Positions 7,419 through 14,935 of a DNA stretch of 18,334 nucleotides are shown one piece after another. Position 1 is the stretch's first letter, and every line of letters begins with the position of its first letter. This stretch comes from JACTMI01 sp964618415 (lineage in GTDB: Bacteria > Acidobacteriota > Thermoanaerobaculia > Multivoradales > JAGPDF01), in NCBI GenBank assembly GCA_964618415.1, contig CAZUAT010000058.1:1-18334 (forward strand), in the 5' to 3' direction. The notes under the pieces are model-generated. The model was given only the letters and a program-made list of their open reading frames with translations. It was not told the origin of the DNA and did no database searches. Position numbers and translations under genes: made by a program.

Positions 7419-8714
7419 ATGGCCGAGCAGCGCTTTGGACTGCTGGTGACGCCCGCCGCACTCGTCGTCGCCGGCGCGCTCGTCGCCCATTACCGGCTCG
7501 GCGAGGGCGGCTCGACCCTGCTTTTTCTCACTCTGGCGGCCGGCGCCGTGCTGACCCCGCTGGCGGCCACCGCGCCGGCGCGCGAGCCGGTGGTGCCGAT
7601 CGCCGGCCTGGCCAGCTTTGCCGCGCTGCTCACCCTGCCGACGACCTCTCCCCTCCCCGTAGCCGCCGTCGCTGCGAGCCTCGCGGTCGCGGTGGGCTGG
7701 GTGGTGGCCCTGCGCAGTCGCGCGAGCGCAAGTCCGTTCGACCGGCGCGCCTGGTTTGGAGTCACCTTCGCTGCGCAGGCCGCGGCCGGACTCGATCGGC
7801 TCTGGCTCGAGCCGTTGGCTCCGGCGAGCCTGGTCTGGTTCGGGCTCGTGCCCGCCGTGGCCGGCTGGCTGCTGCTGGAACTGGCCCGCGAGCAGCGCGC
7901 AGGCGCACTGGCCGTCGGCGCTGCGAGCTTCGCCGCCGGTCCCGGCTGGAGCGGATGGGCGATTGCCGGGCTCGTACTGGCAGTGGCGCTGGCCCGCCTC
8001 CCGGGCGCACGCAGCGGGCCCGCAACGATCGGACGGCTGCTGCTCGCCGCGGTCGCGCCCGCACTGCCGCTCCTGCCGACCTGGCTCATCGGCAGCCTGG
8101 CGGTATTCGTGGCGGTCGGGGCCGCCGGAAGGCCGCCGGGGTTGCGCCGTGCCGCCGCCTCGGCGCTGGTCGTGGCGGCAACGCTGACGACGGTAGTCGG
8201 GACGATGCCCTGGCGCCGCCAGCCGGCGCTCGAGCGGGTGCTGTCGACGGTGACGACCTCGCCCTGGCGCGTCCTGGCGACCGGGGAAGCCGGCGGCGCC
8301 CTGCTCGACAGCCAGCGGCCGGCAGTCGACCGAACGCTGGTTGCCGACGGTGCCACGGTCGTCCGCGTCGACTCCTACCTGAACCAGGCCGTGGCTCTGC
8401 CCTGTGGGACGCCCGTGGCGACCGTCTCTGCATGGCAAGGCGACAGTGAGGTCGCCCGCACCGAACTGCGGGTCGGGCGCGACACGGCCGAGTGGGCTGC
8501 GGTGCGTGCCGATGTCGCGGCTCGGCTGGCCTGCCCGGCGCCCGAGCCGTTCTGGTGGTGGATGCCGCACGAGCAGCGCTACTTTGGCGCCACGTACTCG
8601 GCGAGGCTTCGCCTCGCGGCCCCGGCAGCGTTCGATCGGATCCGGATCGAGCGCCGAGCCGACCTGCCGAGCGACGTCGCGCTGGCGCTCTTCACGGTGC
8701 AGGCGGAGCGATGA
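7419..8714 (+). CDS. Unrecognised polytopic membrane protein with C-terminal soluble domain
   Basis: I do not recognise the family. The 431-residue product has about eight or nine hydrophobic segments between residues 8 and 255, rich in Ala, Leu and Val. A soluble domain of about 170 residues follows, probably outside the cytoplasm. This domain contains two Cys (in ALPCG and RLACPAP), a WWWMPHEQRYFG segment and strand-like ends such as DVALALFTV. I chose the ATG at 7419 because the protein becomes hydrophobic right after it and a -10-like TAGACT lies 10 nt upstream; the frame is open back to 7302 but there crosses the serS promoter. The stop overlaps the next start as ATGA, tying it to the GT39-like gene. 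Position at the head of a glycan operon suggests a role in handling lipid-linked sugar. That is inference only. Confidence 0.8.
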   Translation: MAEQRFGLLVTPAALVVAGALVAHYRLGEGGSTLLFLTLAAGAVLTPLAATAPAREPVVPIAGLASFAALLTLPTTSPLPVAAVAASLAVAVGWVVALRSRASASPFDRRAWFGVTFAAQAAAGLDRLWLEPLAPASLVWFGLVPAVAGWLLLELAREQRAGALAVGAASFAAGPGWSGWAIAGLVLAVALARLPGARSGPATIGRLLLAAVAPALPLLPTWLIGSLAVFVAVGAAGRPPGLRRAAASALVVAATLTTVVGTMPWRRQPALERVLSTVTTSPWRVLATGEAGGALLDSQRPAVDRTLVADGATVVRVDSYLNQAVALPCGTPVATVSAWQGDSEVARTELRVGRDTAEWAAVRADVAARLACPAPEPFWWWMPHEQRYFGATYSARLRLAAPAAFDRIRIERRADLPSDVALALFTVQAER

Positions 8715-10909
8715 CCGTTCCCCCGCTGCGCTCCAGACCGCGGAATCGGGCGGACAGCCTTTCCCTGGCGGTCGTGGTTGCGGGCCTGCTCGGCTCCCTC
8801 GCCGTCGCTCGGTTGCTGCCGGCGCTCACCTCACCCGGCCTGCGCGGACTGCTCGTCGTCCTGCCGAGCGTCGCCGCATTGTTGGCTGCAGCGAGCCTGC
8901 GGTTGCGGGCGGGCAGCTGGCCGGTCGAGGAGCGCTGGGCCCTCGCCGCTGCGCTGGCGCTGGTCGGCGGCCACGATCGACTGGGGTTCGCGGCGAGCGA
9001 CCACCTGGCGGCCCTCGTGTTGTTCGCTCTGCTGGCGTTGCGCGTCGTCCGGCTCGCACCGGCTGTCGCCCGCCACCTGGTGCGCCGGCGAGCCCTGACG
9101 TGGCTCGCCGCGATTCCGTTGGCGGCGGGACTGGCTGTCCTGCCCTGGACCGGAGCCGAGCGGCCCCCGGACGGCGACGAGCCGTACTATCTGTTGCTCG
9201 CCGAGAGCCTCGCGACCGACTTCGACGTCGATCTGACCGACGAGTACGCGAGCTCGCTCGGGCAGCGCATCGGCCGCGAGCGGCTGGCGCCGCAGATCGG
9301 CGATCCAGTCGGCGAGGGCGGCGAACAGTTCTCGCGACACGAGCCGCTGCTGCCGCTCGTCCTGGTGCCGTTCTGGGTCCTCGGTGGCGTGGCCGGCGCC
9401 CGCCTCGCAATGGTCCTGCTGGCCACTTCCTTCAGTCTCGCGACGCTCGCCTGGATGCAGGCGAGCGGGGTGCGCCCCCGCGGCAGTCTGCGCGCCTGGC
9501 TGGTGACCTCGCTGCTGCCGCCGGCTCTGCTTTTCGCCACGCAGATCTGGGTCGAAGTGCCGGCCGCCCTGCTGCTGGCCCTGGCCCTGCTCGGCATGAC
9601 GCGGCTGCGGGCGCGCACTTCAGGGCGGGCACCGCGCGACGTGGCGATGCTCGCCCTGCCGCTGATCCTGCTGCCACTGCTCAAGGTGCGCTTTCTGGCG
9701 CTCGCCCTGCCGCTGGCGGTGGCCGCGATGGTCGGTCACCGCGTGCGGCCGCGCTTGCGTTGGGCGGCAGGACTCGCGGCTGCTGCCGGGCTTCTCGTCC
9801 TGGTCGCCAACGCGCTGGTGTGGGGCAATCCGCTGCGCATGCACGACGTCGCCGAGCTGGCGCTCCTCGATGTGCCCCTCGCGACCTTCCTGCGCGGCGG
9901 CAGCGGACTGTTCTTCGACGTCGCCTTCGGCCTGTTCGCCGCCGCGCCGATCTGGCTGCTCGTCCTGCCGGGGGGCGCACGCCTGATCGCGCGGCGCGGC
10001 ACGCCCGCCCTGGCTGCCGCCGCCTGCCTGCCGTACCTCGTGCTGGTGGCCTCCCGGCGGGAGTGGTACGGCGGCTGGGCACCGCCGTTTCGCTACGGCT
10101 TCGTGCTGCTGCCTCTCCTGGCGCTGGCTCTGGCGCTGGCGCTCGAGCGACGGCTGTCGCGCGGCCGCGCGGCGCTGGTCGCTGCCCTGACCGCCGCCTC
10201 GGCGCTCGTGGCCGCCGCGTTGCTCTACGAGCCGGGCTGGGCCAACAGTCTGGCGGCGGGCAGTTCGTCGCTGCTCGATCGGTTCAGCGCCGCCTTTGCG
10301 GGCGATCTGGTGCGGTTCTTTCCGAGCTCGGTGCGTCCGCGAACGGCAACCTGGGCGGTACCGCTGCTGTCCGTCGCGGCGTTCGCTCTGCTCGCTTGGC
10401 GCAGTCGCGGGCGGCCGCCAAGCCGCGACACGGCCCGGGCTGCCGGTGCCGGCGTGGCAGCTCTCCTGATCGCAGTGTCGCTGCTGCTCTGGGGCGCGCA
10501 TCGCCTGCCGACCCGGGTCGCCGAAATGGAAGATCCGTGGATCCGTCACGACAGCGGTGCGCTGTGGCCGGACCGCTGGACGATCGACCGCACTCGATTC
10601 GCGGGTGGCTGGGTGATTGCCAGCGATGACGCGATGGAGGTCGTGCCGGTGCCCGGGGGCCGCGCCACGGCGTTGACGGTTCACTGGAAGCCGAATCGTC
10701 GCCAGGGCGGGGCGATGGCGCTCGAAGTGCTGCTCGGCGAGCGCCACCTGGTGCGCTTCGAGGCCGCCGCGGGCGGTGGCTGGCGTGCCAGTCGCGTCGA
10801 GGAGGTGGAGTGGCCTGCCGGCGGTCGTCTGGTGCTGCGCGGCCGGTCCAGCCCCGGCACGCCGCCTGCCTCGGTGGTCGTCGACCGAGTGGAGTTCGAG
10901 TGGCGATGA
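8711..10909 (+). CDS. GT39/ArnT-like membrane glycosyltransferase with C-terminal domain
   Basis: The 732-residue product has around fifteen hydrophobic segments. After the first few helices it shows PPDGDEPYYLLLAESL (152-167), with the acidic pair Asp156-Glu157. This is the signature of the first external loop in GT39/GT83-type (PMT/ArnT) enzymes, which move sugar from a polyprenyl-phosphate donor on the outer side of the membrane. A GLFFDVAFGLF segment after the middle helices also fits bacterial members of this group. Residues from about 605 to the end form a soluble, strand-rich domain (ALTVHWKPN, MALEVLLGERH, VVVDRVEFEW) that could bind sugar. ATG 8711 overlaps the previous stop by 4 nt (ATGA), and the stop overlaps the next start in the same way. 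Donor and acceptor cannot be told from sequence. Confidence 0.88.
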   Translation: MTVPPLRSRPRNRADSLSLAVVVAGLLGSLAVARLLPALTSPGLRGLLVVLPSVAALLAAASLRLRAGSWPVEERWALAAALALVGGHDRLGFAASDHLAALVLFALLALRVVRLAPAVARHLVRRRALTWLAAIPLAAGLAVLPWTGAERPPDGDEPYYLLLAESLATDFDVDLTDEYASSLGQRIGRERLAPQIGDPVGEGGEQFSRHEPLLPLVLVPFWVLGGVAGARLAMVLLATSFSLATLAWMQASGVRPRGSLRAWLVTSLLPPALLFATQIWVEVPAALLLALALLGMTRLRARTSGRAPRDVAMLALPLILLPLLKVRFLALALPLAVAAMVGHRVRPRLRWAAGLAAAAGLLVLVANALVWGNPLRMHDVAELALLDVPLATFLRGGSGLFFDVAFGLFAAAPIWLLVLPGGARLIARRGTPALAAAACLPYLVLVASRREWYGGWAPPFRYGFVLLPLLALALALALERRLSRGRAALVAALTAASALVAAALLYEPGWANSLAAGSSSLLDRFSAAFAGDLVRFFPSSVRPRTATWAVPLLSVAAFALLAWRSRGRPPSRDTARAAGAGVAALLIAVSLLLWGAHRLPTRVAEMEDPWIRHDSGALWPDRWTIDRTRFAGGWVIASDDAMEVVPVPGGRATALTVHWKPNRRQGGAMALEVLLGERHLVRFEAAAGGGWRASRVEEVEWPAGGRLVLRGRSSPGTPPASVVVDRVEFEWR

Positions 10910-11853
10910 GCGCGCGGGTCGTCGCGATCGTGCCGTCGCTCGGAGTCTCGCCGACGGCCGAGCGCTGTCTGGCCGCGCTGCGCAGCGAGCTCGCGTCGGC
11001 CGACGGCGCGCTGGTGTGGGTGCACCAGGGAGACGCCTCAGCCCCGGTGCTCGATCGCCCCGGCGAGCAGCTGGTGGCGCTGCCCACGGCGGTCGGCTTC
11101 GCGCGGGCGATCCATGCCGGCCTGGCGGCAGCGCCGGGGGCACCCGTGGTCGCGCTGGTCAACGACGACCTGGAAGTCGAACGCGGCTGGCTCCTGGCGT
11201 TGCTCGAAGCGCTTGCCGCCGACCCGCAGCTGGGAAGTGTGCAGGGCGTCCATCGCCTCACCGACGACCCGCAGCGGCTGGATGGTTGCGGGATCGCCTG
11301 GAACCGCTGGTGGCAGGCGGTGCAGCTCGGGCATGGCGAGCTGCGCCCCGATCCATCCACAGATCTCGAGGTATTCGGCGTCTCGGCCACGGCGGCGCTC
11401 TATCGCCAGGACGCCCTGCACACCGTGGAGATCGCACCCGGGCGGCCGTTCGACGAGCGGCTGGGCACCTGGTACGAGGACGTCGAACTGGCGGTCCGCC
11501 TGCGGGCCGCCGGGTGGCGGGCGCGCTGCGTGGTGGCCGCTCGCGCCCGGCACGCCGGCTCGGCTACGGGGTCGCGGCGGCCGTTCGACCGCGCCCGCCG
11601 CCTGGCTGCCAATCGCTGGCTGGTGCTGGCGCGGCTGGCGGGGCTCCGGTTGCCACTGCTGGCGCCGTGGGCCGCGCTGCGCGACGGTATCGATTTCTGG
11701 CGCGCGGTGCTCGGCGGTCGCTGGTCGGTCGCCGGCGGCCTGGTCGCGGGCTGGGTGACGGCGCTCCTGCGGCTGCCGCGGTTCGGTCACCTGGGCCGGC
11801 CGCGGGTCGACCTCCGGGAGGTCGAGCGCCTGCGGGTAGGCTTGCCGGTGTGA
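10906..11853 (+). CDS. Glycosyltransferase family 2 protein (1 of 3)
   Basis: This 315-residue protein has a GT-A fold. The nucleotide-binding strand is VVAIVPSLG (5-13). The DXD-like metal site is NDD (86-88) in VVALVNDDLEVERGW. The acceptor-side catalytic segment is FDERLGTWYEDVEL (182-194), with the general-base Asp in the ED pair. A hydrophobic or amphipathic tail near 230-300 may attach it to the membrane. The usual NxGFAGGxN loop is replaced by AVGFARAIH (62-70), so this copy diverges from its two neighbours. The start ATG overlaps the upstream TGA (ATGA). It probably adds one sugar to a lipid-linked oligosaccharide at the cytoplasmic face. Sugar specificity is unknown, although rhamnosyltransferases are common among such proteins. 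Confidence 0.9.
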   Translation: MSARVVAIVPSLGVSPTAERCLAALRSELASADGALVWVHQGDASAPVLDRPGEQLVALPTAVGFARAIHAGLAAAPGAPVVALVNDDLEVERGWLLALLEALAADPQLGSVQGVHRLTDDPQRLDGCGIAWNRWWQAVQLGHGELRPDPSTDLEVFGVSATAALYRQDALHTVEIAPGRPFDERLGTWYEDVELAVRLRAAGWRARCVVAARARHAGSATGSRRPFDRARRLAANRWLVLARLAGLRLPLLAPWAALRDGIDFWRAVLGGRWSVAGGLVAGWVTALLRLPRFGHLGRPRVDLREVERLRVGLPV

Positions 11854-12764
11854 CCACGCCCCGGCTGTCCGTGCTCGTCGTTGCCTGGCACTCGGGATCC
11901 GACCTCGCGGAACTGGCCGCGCAGCTGCCGGACGATCCGCGGTTCGAACTGGTGGTCGTCGACAACGGAGGCGGCCTGCCTGCCGCGCTGACCCACCGGC
12001 CCGGCGTGCGCACCGTCGTTCCGGGTCGCAACCTCGGCTTCGCGGGCGGCTGCAACGCCGCCGCCGAGGTGGCGGCCGGATCGCTGCTGCTCTTCCTCAA
12101 CCCGGACGCTCGACCGCGGCCGGGCGCGCTCGCGGCGCTGCTGGGTGCGGCAGAGAGCGATCCGGCGACCGCGGGCTTCGCGCCGCGCCTGGTCGGATCG
12201 GACGGGCGGCCGCAGACCTCCTGGCAGTTGCGGCCGCTGCCGGGGCCGTGGGCGCTGCTCGCGCACGCCTTCTTCTGGAATCCGACCCGCGGCCCGGCAG
12301 CAGAGCCGCCGGGCGGCACCCCGATCGGGCAGCCGGCCGCCGCTGCGCTGCTGCTGCGTCGGCCGGTATTCGAAGCGATCGGGGGCTTCGATGCGGCGTT
12401 TCATCCGGCCTGGTTCGAGGACGTCGACCTCGCGCGGCGTCTCGCCGCCGTCGGAGCGGTCGTGCGCTACGCCCCGCAGGCGGAGTTCGAGCACCGCGGT
12501 GGTTCGAGCGTGCCGGCGATCGGCTACCGAGGTTTCCTCGCGGCGTACGACCGGAACCTCGAGCGCTACCTGGCCAAGCACCACGGGCGCGGCTGGGCGG
12601 CCGCGTTCCGCTGGCTGGTGCCGGTCGGGGCGCTGCTGCGGCTGGCGGCGCTGCCGGTGCGGCGGCCGCGGCGAACGGCCAGTCGCCTCGAGGCGGCGCG
12701 GGCGCTGTGGGCGGTGGCGCGCGGGGCGCCGCGGCGCTGGCCGATGGCCGGGGAGGCTGCTTGA
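11850..12764 (+). CDS. Glycosyltransferase family 2 protein (2 of 3), rhamnosyltransferase-like
   Basis: This 304-residue GT-A protein starts MTTPRLSVLVVAWHSG. It has VVVDNGGG (36-43), the NLGFAGGCNAA loop (61-71), the metal-binding NPDAR (84-88), and GGFDAAFHPAWFEDVDLARR (178-197) with the catalytic ED pair. This is the classic WbbL/RfbF-type pattern of dTDP-rhamnosyl and related GT2 transferases, but the donor sugar is not proven. I chose the GTG at 11850 because it overlaps the upstream TGA by 4 nt (GTGA) and gives the family's normal N-terminus; the open frame upstream is an antisense-like shadow in the previous gene. The C-terminal end is basic and partly hydrophobic, consistent with peripheral membrane contact. 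Confidence 0.92.
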   Translation: MTTPRLSVLVVAWHSGSDLAELAAQLPDDPRFELVVVDNGGGLPAALTHRPGVRTVVPGRNLGFAGGCNAAAEVAAGSLLLFLNPDARPRPGALAALLGAAESDPATAGFAPRLVGSDGRPQTSWQLRPLPGPWALLAHAFFWNPTRGPAAEPPGGTPIGQPAAAALLLRRPVFEAIGGFDAAFHPAWFEDVDLARRLAAVGAVVRYAPQAEFEHRGGSSVPAIGYRGFLAAYDRNLERYLAKHHGRGWAAAFRWLVPVGALLRLAALPVRRPRRTASRLEAARALWAVARGAPRRWPMAGEAA

Positions 12765-13747
12765 CCCTGCCGGTCGCCGTGGCGATCGTCACTCACGACT
12801 CGGCCGCCGACCTGGCCGCCTGTCTGGCGGCGATCGGCCGGCTCACGCCGGCGCCTGAGCAGCTGGTGATCGTCGACTGCGCAAGTCGGGACGACAGTGT
12901 CGACGTAGCACGCGCCCACCTGCCGGCCGCCGTTGCAAGTCGGGTCGTTCCGCTCGCTGAGAATCGGGGCTTCGCCGGCGGGATGAATCGAGCATTTGCC
13001 GAAACGGATAGCGCCTGGGTGCTGACGCTCAACGCGGATGCGCTGCCGGCGCCCGACTTCCTCGCCCGGCTGCTGGCCTGCGCCACCGACCCCGCAGCCG
13101 GCAGGGTTGGCGCGGTCGCCGCCCGGCTCGGCCGCCCCGGTAACCCGGCGCGACTCGACGCCTGTGGCATGCGGCTCACGCGAGCGTGGCGGCACCTGGA
13201 CCGCGGTTCGGGGGAGATCGACCGCGGCCAGTATGGGGTCCGCGAGCGGGTGTTCGGAGCGACCGGCGCGGCCTCGCTCTGGCGGCGGGCGGCGCTCGAG
13301 GACGTCGCGATCGAGGGGGAACTGTTCGACGAGCGCTTCCATTCGTATCGCGAGGACGCCGAGCTCTGCTTCCGGCTGCGCGCGCGCGAGTGGGAGGTGG
13401 TCTATGAACCGTCGGCGCACTGCGAGCATCGGCGGCGCGTCACGCCCGCCGGCAGGAGCCGTCTGCCCGCCGAGATCAACCGCCGGTCGCTGCAGAACCG
13501 TTACCTCTGGCGCTTCGGGCACCAGACGCTGGGCAACCTGATGGCCACCCTGCCGTGGACGCTCACGCGCGACCTGGCGGCGCTCGCCTGGGTCCTGGCG
13601 CGCGAGCGAACCTCGCTCGCCGCCTACGCCTGGCTCTGGCAGCAGCGCCGTGCGATCGCGGCGCGGCGGCGCCTGCTGCGCCAGCGGCGCACCGCGCCGC
13701 CGGGGACCGTGGAACGCTGGCTGGGCCGCGACGGAGAGCCGTGGTGA
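12761..13747 (+). CDS. Glycosyltransferase family 2 protein (3 of 3), TTG start
   Basis: This 328-residue GT-A protein contains VAIVTHDS (7-14), VIVDCASRDDS (36-46), the ENRGFAGGMN loop (67-76), the NADA metal site (91-94) and FDERFHSYREDAELCFRLR (189-207) with the catalytic ED. The tail from about 240 has aromatic and hydrophobic residues (NRYLWRFG, LAALAWVL) typical of membrane-associated family members. The preferred start is TTG 12761, which overlaps the upstream TGA as TTGA and continues the run of 4-nt overlaps; GTG 12779 is the alternative but would cut into the first beta strand. It is paralogous to its two GT2 neighbours and probably adds another residue of the same repeat unit. Confidence 0.9.
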   Translation: MTLPVAVAIVTHDSAADLAACLAAIGRLTPAPEQLVIVDCASRDDSVDVARAHLPAAVASRVVPLAENRGFAGGMNRAFAETDSAWVLTLNADALPAPDFLARLLACATDPAAGRVGAVAARLGRPGNPARLDACGMRLTRAWRHLDRGSGEIDRGQYGVRERVFGATGAASLWRRAALEDVAIEGELFDERFHSYREDAELCFRLRAREWEVVYEPSAHCEHRRRVTPAGRSRLPAEINRRSLQNRYLWRFGHQTLGNLMATLPWTLTRDLAALAWVLARERTSLAAYAWLWQQRRAIAARRRLLRQRRTAPPGTVERWLGRDGEPW

Positions 13748-14883
13748 GCGGGACGGCGCTGCGCGTCGCGCTGATCGGCAGCCGCGGAATCCCGGCGCGC
13801 TACGGCGGCTACGAGACGATGTTCGACGAGCTGGCGTCCCGTCTGGCGGATCTCGGATTCGACGTCACCGTCTATTGCCGGCGCTACAACGACCGCCGTC
13901 GCCGCGCGCGCTGGCGCGGTGCGCGGCTCGTCCATCTGCCGACCGTGCGGACCAAGCACCTCGACACGCCGGTGCACACGCTGCTCTCCTGCCTGCACGC
14001 AACCGGGGAGCGATACGACGCGGCGCTGGTCGTCAACGGGGCCAATGCGCTGTTCGTGCCGCTGCTGCGGGTCGCCGGCATTCCGACGGTACTCAACGTC
14101 GACGGCATCGAAAAGCGGCGCGCCAAATGGGGAGCATTCGGGCGGGCCGTCTATGCCCTTTCCGAGCGGCTGGCGACGTCCGTGCCGAGTCGCCTGGTGA
14201 CTGACGCCGAGGTGATCCGGCAGCACTATCTGGAGCGCTACGGAGCCGACTCGACCGCTATCGCCTACGGTGTCGAACCGCGGCCGGTGAAGCAGACCGG
14301 GCTGCTGGCCCGGCTCGGAGTAGAAGCGCGGCGCTACCTGCTCTACGTGTCGCGTTTCGAACCGGAGAACAATCCCCACCGGGTAGCGGAGGGCTACCGG
14401 GCCGTGCGCGGAGAGATGCCGCTGCTGATGGTCGGCAGCGCTCCGTACGCCACGGGTTTCATTGCCTCGTTCACCCGCAACGCCGATCCGCGGATCCGCT
14501 TCCCCGGCGGCATCTACGGTCGCGGCTACCGGCAGCTGCTCTCGCACGCCTTCGCCTACGTGCACGCTACCGAGGTGGGCGGCACCCACCCGGCACTCGT
14601 GGAGGCGATGGGCTACGGCAACTGCGTGGTCGTGCACGACACGCCGGAGAACCGCGAGACCGCGGGCGACGTGGCCCGCTACTTCGATGCCGGGGCTTCC
14701 GGTTCCCTGGCGGCCGAGCTCGAGCATCTGCTCGCTCATCCCGAAGAGGTCATCGAGCGGCGGGCGGCAGCGGCTGAGCGGGCGCGCCGTCTCTTCTCGT
14801 GGCAGGCGGTGGCAGAGTCCTACGCCAGGCTGCTCGCGGAGCTGGCAGGACGCCCGGACGAGGGCGCGGCTCGAGCGCGCTAG
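13744..14883 (+). CDS. DUF1972 glycosyltransferase, WchF/Cps2T rhamnosyltransferase-like
   Basis: This 379-residue GT-B protein has an N-terminal domain opening with ALIGSRGIPARYGGYETMFD (9-28). This is the hallmark of the DUF1972 group that includes the capsule beta-1,4-rhamnosyltransferases WchF and Cps2T. The C-terminal GT4 domain has YLLYVSRFEPENN (198-210) and the group's EVGGTHPALVEAMGYG (277-292), where the Glu residues bind the nucleotide sugar. GTG 13744 overlaps the upstream TGA (GTGA); GTG 13741 is also possible. These enzymes add rhamnose to an undecaprenyl-diphosphate-linked sugar in known capsule pathways. Rhamnose as the donor here is inference, since no rml genes are in the window. 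The stop TAG is part of a TAGAAT that may be the -10 of the next gene. Confidence 0.92.
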   Translation: MSGTALRVALIGSRGIPARYGGYETMFDELASRLADLGFDVTVYCRRYNDRRRRARWRGARLVHLPTVRTKHLDTPVHTLLSCLHATGERYDAALVVNGANALFVPLLRVAGIPTVLNVDGIEKRRAKWGAFGRAVYALSERLATSVPSRLVTDAEVIRQHYLERYGADSTAIAYGVEPRPVKQTGLLARLGVEARRYLLYVSRFEPENNPHRVAEGYRAVRGEMPLLMVGSAPYATGFIASFTRNADPRIRFPGGIYGRGYRQLLSHAFAYVHATEVGGTHPALVEAMGYGNCVVVHDTPENRETAGDVARYFDAGASGSLAAELEHLLAHPEEVIERRAAAAERARRLFSWQAVAESYARLLAELAGRPDEGAARAR

Positions 14884-14886
14884 AAT
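14881..14886 (+). promoter_or_regulatory. Possible internal -10 element before the sugar-phosphate transferase
   Basis: TAGAAT begins at the stop codon of the preceding gene and lies 49 nt before the ATG at 14936. The flanking CTAGAATCGGC closely resembles the TTAGAATCGCC upstream of glmU. No -35 is visible at 16-18 nt (ACGAGG at 14858-14863). This is the only gap of more than a few bases in the glycan operon, so a secondary promoter is plausible. The 52-nt interval shows no clear Shine-Dalgarno sequence close to the ATG. Confidence 0.3.
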
Positions 14887-14935
14887 CGGCCGTACCGACC
14901 TTCGGCCCGGGCCGGATGACCCGAACCCACAGCGC

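Noticed and set aside
7185..8570. 461-codon minus-strand frame across the serS promoter and the first operon gene
   Set aside because: Gly/Arg/Gln-rich low-complexity translation, opposite a membrane protein with a clear hydrophobic pattern.
8404..10629. 741-codon plus-strand frame overlapping the GT39-like gene
   Set aside because: Arg/Ala/Gly-rich translation without membrane helices; the GT39-like frame has the family motif and coupled start/stop codons.
9620..11143. 507-codon minus-strand frame
   Set aside because: Antisense shadow of the GT39-like and first GT2 genes; Gln/Arg/His-rich with no domain.
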